NCBI RefSeq assembly: GCF_000304315.1
Contig: NC_018485.1
Coordinates: 2,698,501-2,762,500 of the forward strand
Direction: 5' to 3'
From: Methylocystis sp. SC2
GTDB taxonomy: Bacteria > Pseudomonadota > Alphaproteobacteria > Rhizobiales > Beijerinckiaceae
Length of the DNA stretch: 64,000 bases
The stretch's first letter is position 1; every line of letters begins with the position of its first letter. Shown one piece after another: positions 46,269 through 54,843 of this stretch. Position numbers and translations under genes: made by a program. Under the pieces are notes generated by a model. That model did not search any database. It was not told where the DNA came from and worked only from the letters and a program-made list of their open reading frames with translations.

Positions 46269-46595
46269 ATGTCAGAGCCCGCCGTTCTGGAGCAATTGAA
46301 AAAGGCGTCCTGCGCCGAAGAGTTCTTCGCGCTGCTCGGCGTCGACTACGATCCGAAAGTGGTCAATGTCGCGCGCCTGCATATTCTGCGGCGCATGGGC
46401 CAATATCTCTTCAGCGAGGATCTGTGCGAACTGGACGACGCGACGGTGACGCAGCGCTGCAAGGACTTTTTGGAGCGCGCCTACCAGGACTTCTTGACGT
46501 CGACGCCGATCGACGAGCGCCTGTTCAAAGTCCACAAGGACGCCGTCAAGCCGGCGGCGCCGCCGTCATTGGTGCAACTCAATGTTCTGAAGTGA
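46269..46595 (+). CDS. nifW: NifW, nitrogenase-stabilising/assembly protein
   Basis: A 108-residue NifW (AEEFFALLGVDYDPKVVNVARLHILRRMGQYL). NifW associates with MoFe protein during assembly and is linked to oxygen protection. Start 46269 follows AAGGAGACCAAA; an ATG at 46254 overlapping cysE is less likely. Confidence 0.94.
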   Translation: MSEPAVLEQLKKASCAEEFFALLGVDYDPKVVNVARLHILRRMGQYLFSEDLCELDDATVTQRCKDFLERAYQDFLTSTPIDERLFKVHKDAVKPAAPPSLVQLNVLK

Positions 46596-46624
46596 ACGCT
46601 TAAGGATCGATGGGGACAACTCGA

Positions 46625-47467
46625 ATGCATATCGTCGTCTGCATGAAGCAAGTGCCCGACTCGGCGCAGATCCGCGTTCACCCGGTGACCAACACAATCA
46701 TGCGCCAGGGCGTTCCGACGATCATCAACCCCTATGATCTCTTCGCCATCGAAGAAGCGCTGCGGCTGCGCCAAAAATTCGGCGGCGCGGTCACCATTCT
46801 CACCATGGGCCCGCCCTCGGCCGAGGACAGTCTTCGCAAGGCCCTGACTTTTGGGGCCGATCGCGCCGTGCTCTTAACCGACCGCTTTTTCGCGGGCGCC
46901 GATACGCTGGCGACCACATATGCGCTCGCGACGGCGATTCGCAAGATTGGCGTGGAGTTTGGGCCGCCGAACATCGTCTTCACAGGCAAGCAGACGATCG
47001 ACGGCGACACGGCGCAGGTGGGACCGGGCGTCGCCAAGCGGCTCGGCCTGATGCAGCTCACTTATGTCTCGCATATCGACAGCGTCGATCTTGAGGCGGG
47101 CACGATCGACGTCGAACGGCGCAGCGAAGGCGGCGTGCAGAAGTTGCGCAGTAAGATGCCCTGCCTGATCTCCATCCTCGAAGGCGTCAACGAGATGCGC
47201 ATTGGTTCGCTGAGCGACGCGTTGGCGGCGGCGCGCGCGACGATTATCAGATGGAGCGCGCAGGACGCCGGCGTCGAGGACATCACCAAATGCGGACTGC
47301 GTGGCTCGCCGACGATCGTCAAGCGCGTCTTCGCGCCGAAGCCGCGTGCGGAAAAAGCTGAATTCATCGAACTCGGCGACAAGCCGGGGGACGCCTTCGT
47401 GGATGAATTGTTCAAGCGCAGGCCGAAACTCGAAGCCGAGCTTGGGCAATTGACGCGCGGCTATTGA
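46625..47467 (+). CDS. fixA: Electron-transfer flavoprotein beta-type subunit FixA
   Basis: The 280-residue ETF beta-like subunit ([43 protein letters not shown]). Together with FixB, FixC and FixX it bifurcates electrons from NADH to quinone and a low-potential acceptor for nitrogenase. Starts at 46625, 29 bp after nifW. Confidence 0.96.
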   Translation: MHIVVCMKQVPDSAQIRVHPVTNTIMRQGVPTIINPYDLFAIEEALRLRQKFGGAVTILTMGPPSAEDSLRKALTFGADRAVLLTDRFFAGADTLATTYALATAIRKIGVEFGPPNIVFTGKQTIDGDTAQVGPGVAKRLGLMQLTYVSHIDSVDLEAGTIDVERRSEGGVQKLRSKMPCLISILEGVNEMRIGSLSDALAAARATIIRWSAQDAGVEDITKCGLRGSPTIVKRVFAPKPRAEKAEFIELGDKPGDAFVDELFKRRPKLEAELGQLTRGY

Positions 47468-47489
47468 TCTCGAAACAGGAGCGCGACAC

Positions 47490-48593
47490 ATGAACGATAA
47501 GGCAAAGGCTCCTGCTCCGGCGGGGCGCGCGGCGGCCAAAAAAGAGCTGCCCGAACATCTCAAAGCCTACAAGCACGTCTGGGTCTTCATCGAGCAGGAG
47601 CGGGGACTGGTGCACCCCGTGTCCTGGGAGCTCATGGGCGCGGGGCGGATTCTCGCCAATAAGCTCGGCGTCGATCTCGCCGCGGTCGTCGTCGGCGCGC
47701 GCAATGAGGCGACGCAGGCGGTCGTGCGGGAAAGCTTCAACTATGGCGCAGACCTCGCCTATCTCGTCGCGGACGATATTCTCACGGATTACCGCAATGA
47801 GAGCTACACCAAGGCGATGACCGATCTCGTCAACGCCTATCAGCCCGAAATTCTGCTGCTGGGCGCGACGATTCTGGGACGCGATCTCGCCGGCTCGGTG
47901 GCGACGACGCTGCTGACCGGCCTCACCGCCGATTGTACGGAACTCGACGTCGATGCGGAAGGTTCGCTCGCCGCCACGCGTCCGACGTTCGGCGGCTCGC
48001 TGCTCTGCACGATCTTCACGCTCAATTATCGCCCGCAAATGGCGACCGTGCGCCCGCGCGTGATGCCGATGCCGGAGCGCGTCGAAAAGCCGATCGGCCG
48101 CGTGATCGAACATCCGCTGGGCCTGGTGGAAGATGACATTGTCACGAAAGTATTGTCGTTCCTGCCCGACCGCGATTCGACAAAGTCCAATCTGGCGTTC
48201 GCCGACGTTGTCGTCGCGGGCGGCCTCGGCCTCGGCTCTCCGGAAAACTTCCAACTCATCCGTCAGCTCGCGAGCGCGATCGGCGCGGAATTCGGTTGTT
48301 CGCGCCCGCTGGTGCAAAAGGGATGGGTCAGCTCTGACCGGCAGATCGGCCAGACCGGTAAGACGATCCGACCCAAGCTTTATATCGCCGCGGGCATTTC
48401 CGGCGCGATCCAGCATCGCGTCGGCGTCGAGGGCGCGGATTACATCGTCGCGATCAACACCGACAAGAATGCGCCAATCTTCGATTTCGCCCATGTTGGA
48501 ATCGTCACCGACGCGGTACGGCTTTTGCCTGCACTCACGGAAGCGTTCTCGAAACGATTGTCTCCGCATCAGCGCGACCGTCTAGCGAGCTAG
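47490..48593 (+). CDS. fixB: Electron-transfer flavoprotein alpha-type subunit FixB
   Basis: A 367-residue ETF alpha-like protein. The C-terminal FAD-binding region contains [17 protein letters not shown] and [22 protein letters not shown]. The N-terminus has an alanine- and lysine-rich tail ([16 protein letters not shown]). It is the partner of FixA. Confidence 0.96.
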   Translation: MNDKAKAPAPAGRAAAKKELPEHLKAYKHVWVFIEQERGLVHPVSWELMGAGRILANKLGVDLAAVVVGARNEATQAVVRESFNYGADLAYLVADDILTDYRNESYTKAMTDLVNAYQPEILLLGATILGRDLAGSVATTLLTGLTADCTELDVDAEGSLAATRPTFGGSLLCTIFTLNYRPQMATVRPRVMPMPERVEKPIGRVIEHPLGLVEDDIVTKVLSFLPDRDSTKSNLAFADVVVAGGLGLGSPENFQLIRQLASAIGAEFGCSRPLVQKGWVSSDRQIGQTGKTIRPKLYIAAGISGAIQHRVGVEGADYIVAINTDKNAPIFDFAHVGIVTDAVRLLPALTEAFSKRLSPHQRDRLAS

Positions 48594-48604
48594 GGGAGAT
48601 AGGC

Positions 48605-49912
48605 ATGATCGAAGAAAGATTCGACGCGATCGTTGTTGGCGCGGGCATGGCCGGCAACGCCGCCGCCCTGACGCTGGCGCGTAAGGGCCTCAAAGTCCTG
48701 CAGTTGGAGCGCGGCGAATATTCCGGCTCCAAGAATGTGCAGGGCGCGATCCTCTATTCCGACATGCTCGAGAAGCTTGTGCCGGATTTCCGCGAGGACG
48801 CGCCGTTGGAGCGCCATCTCGTCGAGCAACGCTTTTGGATGATGGACGACAACGCCCATACGGGTCTCCATTACCGCTCGGACGAATTCAACGAGGAGCG
48901 TCCCAACCGCTACACGATCATCCGCGCGCAATTTGACAAATGGTTCTCCAAGAAGGTCCAGGAGGCCGGCGCGGTCGTGCTGTGCGAAACAACCGTCTTG
49001 GAGTTGTTGCAGGACGCCTATGGAAAAGTCATCGGCGTGCGCACGGACCGCAAGAACGGGCAGGTCGGCGCCGACGTCGTCGTGATCGCGGAAGGCGTCA
49101 GCGGTCTGCTCGGCACGCGAGCCGGACTGCGCAAGACGCCGGACAAGAACAACGTCGCTCTGGCGGTGAAGGAAATGCACTTCCTGCCGCAGGAAACCCT
49201 GGAAGCCCGCTTCAATCTGCAGGGCGACGAAGGCGCGGTGATCGAGGCGGTCGGCACCATCTCGCAAGGCATGACCGGGATGGGCTTCATCTACACCAAC
49301 AAGGAATCGATCTCGCTCGGCATCGGCTGTCTCGTCGCGGACTTCGAGAAGACCGGGCAGACGCCCTATGGGCTCTTGGAAAAGTTCAAGCAGCATCCAT
49401 CGGTGGCGGCGCTCATCGCGGGCTCGGAAGTCAAGGAATACGCCGCGCATCTGATCCCCGAAGGCGGTTTCAAGGCGATCCCGCAGCTCTATGGCGACGG
49501 CTGGGTCGTGGTGGGCGACGCCGCGCAGTTGAACAACGCCGTGCATCGCGAAGGCTCAAATCTGGCGATGACGTCCGGACGGCTCGCCGCGGAAGCGATC
49601 TTCCAGATCAAATCGCGCCGCGATCCGATGACCAAGGAGAACCTGGCGCTCTACAAGAAGATGCTCGACGAATCCTTCGTCATGAAGGATTTGAAGAAGT
49701 ATCGCGACATGCCGGACCTGCTTCACATTCAGGCGCAGAACTTCTTCCTGACCTATCCGCAACTCGTCTCCAAGGCGATGACGAATTTCCTGCGCGTCGA
49801 CGGCACGACAAAGCGGGAAAAAGAGAAGACCACGTTCCGCTCCTTCGTCGCGGCGCGTTCGCTGACCGGACTGGTCGGCGACGCGTTTCGGCTGGCGCGC
49901 GCGTGGAGGTAG
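48605..49912 (+). CDS. fixC: FixC flavoprotein (ETF:quinone oxidoreductase-like)
   Basis: A 435-residue flavoprotein with the FAD motif [19 protein letters not shown] and ETF-QO-like regions ([18 protein letters not shown], [23 protein letters not shown]). It is the membrane-facing component of FixABCX. Starts 11 bp after fixB. Confidence 0.96.
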   Translation: MIEERFDAIVVGAGMAGNAAALTLARKGLKVLQLERGEYSGSKNVQGAILYSDMLEKLVPDFREDAPLERHLVEQRFWMMDDNAHTGLHYRSDEFNEERPNRYTIIRAQFDKWFSKKVQEAGAVVLCETTVLELLQDAYGKVIGVRTDRKNGQVGADVVVIAEGVSGLLGTRAGLRKTPDKNNVALAVKEMHFLPQETLEARFNLQGDEGAVIEAVGTISQGMTGMGFIYTNKESISLGIGCLVADFEKTGQTPYGLLEKFKQHPSVAALIAGSEVKEYAAHLIPEGGFKAIPQLYGDGWVVVGDAAQLNNAVHREGSNLAMTSGRLAAEAIFQIKSRRDPMTKENLALYKKMLDESFVMKDLKKYRDMPDLLHIQAQNFFLTYPQLVSKAMTNFLRVDGTTKREKEKTTFRSFVAARSLTGLVGDAFRLARAWR

Positions 49913-49943
49913 TTGGGATACGCTCGAGCAACGGAGAAGGACA

Positions 49944-50240
49944 ATGAGCGCAGAAGCAGCCGTCCGGGTAGAGGACAAGCTTTACCTCAATCGCTATCTC
50001 GTCGACGCCGGCCGCGCCCACATCAAGGTGCGTCCGCACACCACGCCCTCGCCGCAACTGCTCAGCCTGTTGAACGTCTGTCCGGCGCACTGCTACGAAA
50101 TGAACTCGACCGGGCAAGTCGAGATCACGACGGACGGCTGCGTCGAATGCGGCACCTGCCGGATCATCGCCGAGCCGAGCGGCGACATCGAATGGAACTA
50201 TCCGCGCGGCGGCTACGGCGTGCTGTTCAAATTCGGCTAA
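49944..50240 (+). CDS. fixX: Ferredoxin-like FixX
   Basis: A 98-residue ferredoxin-like subunit of FixABCX. Ligands occur in [12 protein letters not shown] and [26 protein letters not shown], typical of FixX/ETF-QO C-terminal domains. Good ribosome site GGAGAAGGAC. Confidence 0.96.
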   Translation: MSAEAAVRVEDKLYLNRYLVDAGRAHIKVRPHTTPSPQLLSLLNVCPAHCYEMNSTGQVEITTDGCVECGTCRIIAEPSGDIEWNYPRGGYGVLFKFG

Positions 50241-50280
50241 GATCGATCGACGCCGACCAGACGCGCAAGGCGTGCCGGGA

Positions 50281-50898
50281 ATGAAATTCTACATGACGCC
50301 CGGATCCTGCTCCACGGGCATACACATCCTGCTCGAAGAGATCGGGCTGGTCTTCGAGGCCTATATCGTCAATCTGGTCAAGGGCGATCACCTCAAGCCG
50401 GATTATTTGGCGATCAACCCGAATGGGACGATCCCCACTCTCCTGCGCGACGACGGCGTCGCGTTGACGGATTTTTACTCGATCGCCCTATGGCTTGCGG
50501 AGGCCTATCCACGCCGCAAGCTCCTGCCGGAGCGCGCGGATGCGCGCGACGCGGCGTTGGCCGCGATGCATTTTTGCGTTCAGCATATCCACGGCGAAGG
50601 CTTTCGACGCGTGTTCACGCCGGAGCGCTATGCCGGGCGGCAGGCCGACATCGAGGCGATCAAGGCCGAAGGACGCGAGATCGTCGTGGCGGCGCTGATC
50701 GCGATCGATACGGAACTCGCGGGCAAGGATTATGTCGCCGGCGGGTTTTCGGTCGCCGACGCGGCGCTGTTCTATGTGGAGTTTTGGGCCGACAAGACGG
50801 GCATGACGCTGCCGCGCAATTGCCAGGCGCATTACGCGCTTATGAAAACGCGCCCGGCCGTCCGGCAGGTCCTCGCCGAGGAGGGCTATCGCAGCTGA
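50281..50898 (+). CDS. Glutathione S-transferase family protein
   Basis: A 205-residue GST (MKFYMTPGSCSTGIHILLEEIG, NPNGTIPTLLRDDGVALTDFYSIALWLAEAYP). A GST-like gene (nifM-unrelated) is seen in some nif/fix operons. It lies 40 bp after fixX and probably ends the long operon that begins at 43860. The 122 bp after it, before the convergent globin gene, holds no gene. Confidence 0.88.
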   Translation: MKFYMTPGSCSTGIHILLEEIGLVFEAYIVNLVKGDHLKPDYLAINPNGTIPTLLRDDGVALTDFYSIALWLAEAYPRRKLLPERADARDAALAAMHFCVQHIHGEGFRRVFTPERYAGRQADIEAIKAEGREIVVAALIAIDTELAGKDYVAGGFSVADAALFYVEFWADKTGMTLPRNCQAHYALMKTRPAVRQVLAEEGYRS

Positions 50899-51020
50899 TC
50901 CGAGGCGCGCGCTTGGCGGGGGGCCGTGTGAGAGGCGCGCGGTTTTCCATGCCTTACGACAGCGCTGCCAGCTTCGCCGACAGCGCGCGCGCCCCAACAT
51001 TGGCGGGCGCGCCGCTGCCG

Positions 51021-51443
51021 TCAGTGGCGCTTGTCATGCGCATTGTCCGGATCATTGCGCATCCAATCGGCCAGCTTTGCAAAATTTTCGCGCAGGCCTT
51101 CACGTATGCCGACGTCTTCGATCGTCGCATCCAGCGCGCCGTTCATGCATAGCATCCAGGCGTCGCGCTCCGCCGGACCGATGCGCAAATGGCTATGCCG
51201 CATGCGCAGGCGGGGATGTCCCTTCTTGGCGGAATAGTCCTTCGGGCCGCCGAGCCATTCGGCCAGATAGACCTTCAAGATCGCGCGCGTCGGACCAAGA
51301 TCGTCGGCGTGAACGGCGCGTATGCCGCGCGCTTCCGGTAATTCGTCCATGTTGCGGTAGAAAGCGTCGACGAGCCGGTCGACCGTGTCGAAGCCGCCGA
51401 TGCGGTCGTATATGGATACGCTGTGGTCGATAGTGGTCGTCAC
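51021..51443 (-). CDS. Group II truncated hemoglobin
   Basis: A 140-residue trHb (IYDRIGGFDTVDRLVDAFYRNMDELPEA, LAEWLGGPKDYSAKKGHPRLRMRHSHLRIGP). The proximal His lies in RHSHLRIG and group II Trp/Tyr residues in YRNM and DAWMLCM. It binds O2 or NO; next to nitrogenase genes it could buffer oxygen or remove NO. Starts at a GTG with GAGGCGCGAG upstream. Co-oriented with the 289-aa gene at 51455, 11 bp away. Confidence 0.88.
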   Translation of the reverse strand: MTTTIDHSVSIYDRIGGFDTVDRLVDAFYRNMDELPEARGIRAVHADDLGPTRAILKVYLAEWLGGPKDYSAKKGHPRLRMRHSHLRIGPAERDAWMLCMNGALDATIEDVGIREGLRENFAKLADWMRNDPDNAHDKRH

Positions 51444-51454
51444 GGACTCGCGCC

Positions 51455-52324
51455 TCAGTGATAACTTACGGTGACGGGCCGCGCCCAATGGCGTGCGTGG
51501 GCCGCCCTGGCGATCACGCGATAGGCGGCGTCCGCTATGGCGCGCCCATATTCGTCGGTGCCCGTCCAAGTCGCGGCGCGTCCGCGCGGATCGACCTCGA
51601 CGAGTTTCACGTTTTGCGGCACGACGACGCCGTCGCGGGCGATGCCGCGCAGGAAGCCGTCCATCGGCGAAAGGACGCGGTGACCGTCGAGGAGGCCGAG
51701 GAGGTAATCCTTGAAGATTCTGGCGCCGACGTCGAGCGGCGTGCGCCAAACGCCATCTCGGGCGGAATAGACGAAGCGGCCGCGGCCGACGCCGCCAAGA
51801 TAGCGTGGAACATGGTCGTTGGGCCGGCTTTCGCCGGTTTCGACGAGGTCGCCGGCATGGTCGGGATGCGTCTCGATGGCGACGTCACAGTTCAGCCCGG
51901 CAGCGAAATGCGGGCCAAGGCCGATGGCGAGATTCGCGATCTTGCGCAGATTGGTGGTCATGCGGTTCTTTTGCATTCGCGCGTCGATTAACACGTCGGG
52001 CGTGCGGAGCGCGAGGAGATCGGTCAATTGCAGCGAGGTCACGGCGACGACGCCGGTCACCGTCAACACCCGTATGATTTCCAGCGCAGTCTCGCCGCGG
52101 TAGCCCTGAATGCCGTCGACCTCGGCGCGATCTTGGAAAAGAGCGTCGTGGAATGACATGCCACGCCGAATTACGGGTGGGTAGGCGTCGTGACTGAGCA
52201 CGACGCGGTAGCCCTCCCGCGTCAGACGCGCAGCAACCGCGGAAGCAATCTCATTCGCGCCCAAAACGATCACGAAGGGCGCGCTTCGATTGGACAGAAA
52301 TTCGCAGAATCGCACCTGTGTCAT
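51455..52324 (-). CDS. EF2563/YqeB-like Rossmann protein (molybdenum hydroxylase accessory family)
   Basis: A 289-residue protein. The N-terminus has a dinucleotide-binding motif (FVIVLGANEIASAVAARLTREGYRVVLSHD), and the remainder (LIDARMQKN, GLGPHFAAGLNCDVAIETHPDHAGD) matches the family I know from selenium-dependent molybdenum hydroxylase loci. The exact reaction is unknown. Its place here may link it to molybdenum handling. CGAGGGGACG precedes the ATG. Confidence 0.75.
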   Translation of the reverse strand: MTQVRFCEFLSNRSAPFVIVLGANEIASAVAARLTREGYRVVLSHDAYPPVIRRGMSFHDALFQDRAEVDGIQGYRGETALEIIRVLTVTGVVAVTSLQLTDLLALRTPDVLIDARMQKNRMTTNLRKIANLAIGLGPHFAAGLNCDVAIETHPDHAGDLVETGESRPNDHVPRYLGGVGRGRFVYSARDGVWRTPLDVGARIFKDYLLGLLDGHRVLSPMDGFLRGIARDGVVVPQNVKLVEVDPRGRAATWTGTDEYGRAIADAAYRVIARAAHARHWARPVTVSYH

Positions 52325-52404
52325 CGTCCCCTCGCAACTCGGCGAAAGCAAGACGCACGCCAGCGACTGAAGCGGCGCGCGGCTTCGCCGCCTCGCCGAA
52401 TGCG

Positions 52405-52719
52405 CTACAAAGCCACGTAAATGAATTTGCCGGCCTTGAGTTCTGGATAATTTTCGCGCAGCGCGGTTGCGATTTTTCCGACGAGCGTCTTGTCGGCGGC
52501 GGCCGATGCGCCGACGAAGTCAGTTCCCTGCATCCAGGTTTCGAAGAAACAGTGCAGCGTTTCGTCGTAATCGGAGCCGGTGGGATTGGCGGTTTTGTCG
52601 CTAAGATCGGCGACGCCCGCGGCGCTGACCTCAAGACGCCAGTCGCGGTCGTCTTCGACGGACGCCATCAGCCTGGCGAGATCTTCATTCGTCCAATCGG
52701 TCTTCAGATCCACCGCCAT
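52405..52719 (-). CDS. Hypothetical protein (104 aa)
   Basis: Begins MAVDLKTDWTNEDLARLMASVEDDRDWRLEV, ends YPELKAGKFIYVAL. Acidic, soluble, not recognised. The strong ribosome site AGGGGAGG and its place between the Rieske and YqeB-like genes suggest one minus-strand operon. Confidence 0.72.
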   Translation of the reverse strand: MAVDLKTDWTNEDLARLMASVEDDRDWRLEVSAAGVADLSDKTANPTGSDYDETLHCFFETWMQGTDFVGASAAADKTLVGKIATALRENYPELKAGKFIYVAL

Positions 52720-52775
52720 GCTCGCCCACCTCCCCTTGCGCGACCGCCGTCTCGCAATATACGGACCAGCGTCGC

Positions 52776-53108
52776 TCAGGGCTCCGCGAAGATCGGCGCG
52801 ACGCCTTCGGCGTCGATATAGACGACGCCGCCTTCGATCCGCACCGGATATTCGGCGAGCGGCGTCGCATGCTCGTGGGTGGGTTGACCGCTGTTCAGGT
52901 CCCACGACCAGAAATGCAGCGGACAGGTCAGCGTCGTCCCGTCGAAATCGGCGTCCGCCAGGGGGACGTTGGTATGCGGACAGACTCCCTGAAACGCCTT
53001 TACGACGCCGTCTTCCGGCCAGGCGAGAACGATGAGTTGCGAGTCGGCGATGACGACGCGCATTCCGCCTTCCATGATTGTGTCTTCCTTGCAGACCCGA
53101 ACGAACAT
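52776..53108 (-). CDS. Rieske ferredoxin (NirD/TmoC-like, paralogue 4)
   Basis: A 110-residue Rieske ferredoxin. Ligands are in CPHTNVPLAD and CPLHFWSWDLNSG. It is of the dioxygenase/nitrite-reductase type and lacks the GPC pair and acidic tail of the three nif-associated Rieske proteins, so it is a different subfamily. Start 53108 follows GGAGCGCCTTC. Confidence 0.88.
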   Translation of the reverse strand: MFVRVCKEDTIMEGGMRVVIADSQLIVLAWPEDGVVKAFQGVCPHTNVPLADADFDGTTLTCPLHFWSWDLNSGQPTHEHATPLAEYPVRIEGGVVYIDAEGVAPIFAEP

Positions 53109-53152
53109 GAAGGCGCTCCGTAAGGCTGGCTGCGAATTTGCATCGACGGCGA

Positions 53153-53167
53153 GCAAGATTCGAGCCG
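53153..53167 (-). promoter_or_regulatory. Sigma-54-like promoter of the Rieske-YqeB-globin operon
   Basis: Minus-strand CGGCTCGAATCTTGC: GG-N10-GC and TTGC, weaker -24 half. The leader to 53108 is about 33 bases. No NifA site was found nearby. Confidence 0.4.
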
Positions 53168-53188
53168 TGACCCACGGGAGGCGACGCC

Positions 53189-53431
53189 GTGCATAACAAG
53201 CGCTTGGAGGCGTTTCGCAATGATCCGGCCGGCGCCTGGACGCCCGCCGATTTCGAAATCACCGCCTCGCAATATGCGATCAAGTTCCGCAAGGTGACGG
53301 GAACGCATGTCGTGTTCACGCATCCTTCGGTGCCCAATTGCGTCGCCATCCCCATGAAGGCGCAGGTGAGAAGCGTTCACGTGAAGGCCTTCGTCGCGAT
53401 GGTGGACCTCATGGACGAGTTGGACAAATGA
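53189..53431 (+). CDS. hicA: HicA-like toxin (mRNA interferase family)
   Basis: An 80-residue protein starting at a GTG. The double-stranded-RNA-binding-like HicA pattern with the catalytic His is visible in FRKVTGTHVVFTHPSVPNCVAIPMKAQ. HicA is longer than usual because of the N-terminal KRLEAFRNDPAGAWTPADFE. It overlaps the HicB-like gene by 4 bp. Confidence 0.75.
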   Translation: MHNKRLEAFRNDPAGAWTPADFEITASQYAIKFRKVTGTHVVFTHPSVPNCVAIPMKAQVRSVHVKAFVAMVDLMDELDK

Positions 53432-53646
53432 GCGAGGCGCCCGTCTATCGAACGGAGCTGAGCCGTGGACCGCCAGAGGAGGGCGGCTATTACGTCGTGT
53501 CTTATCCGGAGATTCCCGGCTGCTTTGGCGTCGGCGATACGCAGGCGGAGGCGGTGGAGGATGGGCGCCGCGCGCTGATCGCCGTGCTCGATGCGCTAAA
53601 GGCGGTCGACCGGCCGCCGCCAGAGGCGCGGGGGGAGAGCGCGTGA
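53428..53646 (+). CDS. hicB: HicB-like antitoxin
   Basis: A 72-residue protein with the HicB partial-RNase-H fold (GGYYVVSYPEIPGCFGVGDTQAEAVEDGRRALIAVLDAL). No C-terminal DNA-binding domain is obvious. ATGA overlap with the upstream hicA-like gene. Confidence 0.8.
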   Translation: MSEAPVYRTELSRGPPEEGGYYVVSYPEIPGCFGVGDTQAEAVEDGRRALIAVLDALKAVDRPPPEARGESA

Positions 53647-54104
53647 GGACGGAAACGCATGACTCCGACACGGCGGCGCTGCAGGAATCTGCGGGCTGCA
53701 TCAACGCCGTGCCGGCGCTTTCCGTTCCGATGGGGTTCCGGCTGCTGGCGCTGCGTTGCTTTCACAATGATCCTGATCCGCCGGCTTTCGCCTGGCTCAA
53801 TCAGCTCATCTTTCGCACGCCCGACCGCATGGGTCGGCACGGGCTGTTTTTTGGCGCCGCTTTTCGGCCGGAGATCATGGATTGGCTGATTGCGCGCGTC
53901 GGACGGCCGTCGTCGCGCGAGAGCGGCAGGCCGCAGCGCAATCCCGACTGGCCAAACATCTTCTGGCGTAGCGCGGAACGGACCTGGCCTGACGAGACGC
54001 GCACCACGGAATGGTCGATCGAGGTCGCCTTTGCGAGCGAGGATATGGCGAACGCCTTTCGCGAGCGCTGGCGCGAGCGACTGTCCGGCGGATTCGACGG
54101 CTGA
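53643..54104 (+). CDS. Hypothetical protein (153 aa)
   Basis: Starts at a GTG overlapping the HicB-like stop. It contains MGFRLLALRCFHNDPDPPAFAWLNQLIF and a long polar C-terminal half with RSAERTWPDETRTTEW. Not recognised. Co-transcribed with the HicAB-like pair by position. Confidence 0.6.
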   Translation: MRTETHDSDTAALQESAGCINAVPALSVPMGFRLLALRCFHNDPDPPAFAWLNQLIFRTPDRMGRHGLFFGAAFRPEIMDWLIARVGRPSSRESGRPQRNPDWPNIFWRSAERTWPDETRTTEWSIEVAFASEDMANAFRERWRERLSGGFDG

Positions 54105-54114
54105 AACGGGCTTG

Positions 54115-54225
54115 GAGCGCGCTGCGAAAAAGTGGGAACCGGTTTTTCGCATAGAGCGCGCTCAAACATTGGATATCGATCACGTTATCTGCATTTGGGC
54201 GATTCCGCTCAAATGCAGCGTGATC
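54115..54225. repeat. REP-like double hairpin
   Basis: Two inverted repeats. One has arms GAGCGCGCT (54115) and AGCGCGCTC (54155) with an inner GCGAAAAA/TTTTTCGC pair; the other has arms GATCACG (54178) and CGTGATC (54219) with inner CTGCATTTG/CAAATGCAG. It lies between convergent genes and likely ends transcription. The style matches intergenic palindromes common in Rhizobiales. Confidence 0.65.
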
Positions 54226-54833
54226 TACGCGCGGCGAAAGATCACGCTGAGATTATTGGCCGGCATTTCAAGGACGGCAGGGTCCGCGAATCCGTTGCGC
54301 GCGGCGCAGTCGGCGACAGCCTCCAAGTCGCGCAGTCCGAAGCCCGGATCTTTCGCCTTCAGCCAAGCCTCGAATTCAATATTGCTCGGCGCCGTCTCGA
54401 CGCCCTGGCGCCGATAGGGGCCATAAAGATAGAGCGGCGCATTGCTCGAGAGGATTCTCGCCGCGCCTCTGAACAAGCCTTCCGTCGCCGACCGGGGCGA
54501 GATGTGCAGCATGTTGATGCAGACGATCGCGTCGGCTGCGTGGAGGGGCCAATCGTCCTCGCGCGCATCGAGCGCCAATGGCGCGCGAAGATTGGCGAGA
54601 CCGAGCGATTGGCGCCAGGCCGCGATGCTGCGACGCGCCGCGGCGTCGGGATCGGAAGGCCAAAAGACGAGATGCGGCAAATTTTCCGCGAAGAACGCCG
54701 CGTGTTCGCCCGAGCCGCTGGCGATTTCGAGCACGACGCCTTGCTGCGGCAGGAGCGGACGCAGCACGTCAAGGATCGCTTCGCGATTGCGCGCGACCGA
54801 GGGCGACTTCAGCCGCGCCTCATCCATGCTCAC
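54225..54833 (-). CDS. SAM-dependent methyltransferase-like protein (DUF938)
   Basis: A 202-residue protein (SPSVARNREAILDVLRPLLPQQGVVLEIASGSGEHAAFFAENLPHL...). The motif LEIASGSGEH is the SAM-binding loop, and CINMLHISPRSAT is the DUF938 hallmark. Substrate unknown. It is 10 bp downstream of the AAA ATPase gene and probably in its operon. Confidence 0.9.
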   Translation of the reverse strand: MSMDEARLKSPSVARNREAILDVLRPLLPQQGVVLEIASGSGEHAAFFAENLPHLVFWPSDPDAAARRSIAAWRQSLGLANLRAPLALDAREDDWPLHAADAIVCINMLHISPRSATEGLFRGAARILSSNAPLYLYGPYRRQGVETAPSNIEFEAWLKAKDPGFGLRDLEAVADCAARNGFADPAVLEMPANNLSVIFRRA

Positions 54834-54843
54834 GTCCTAACCG

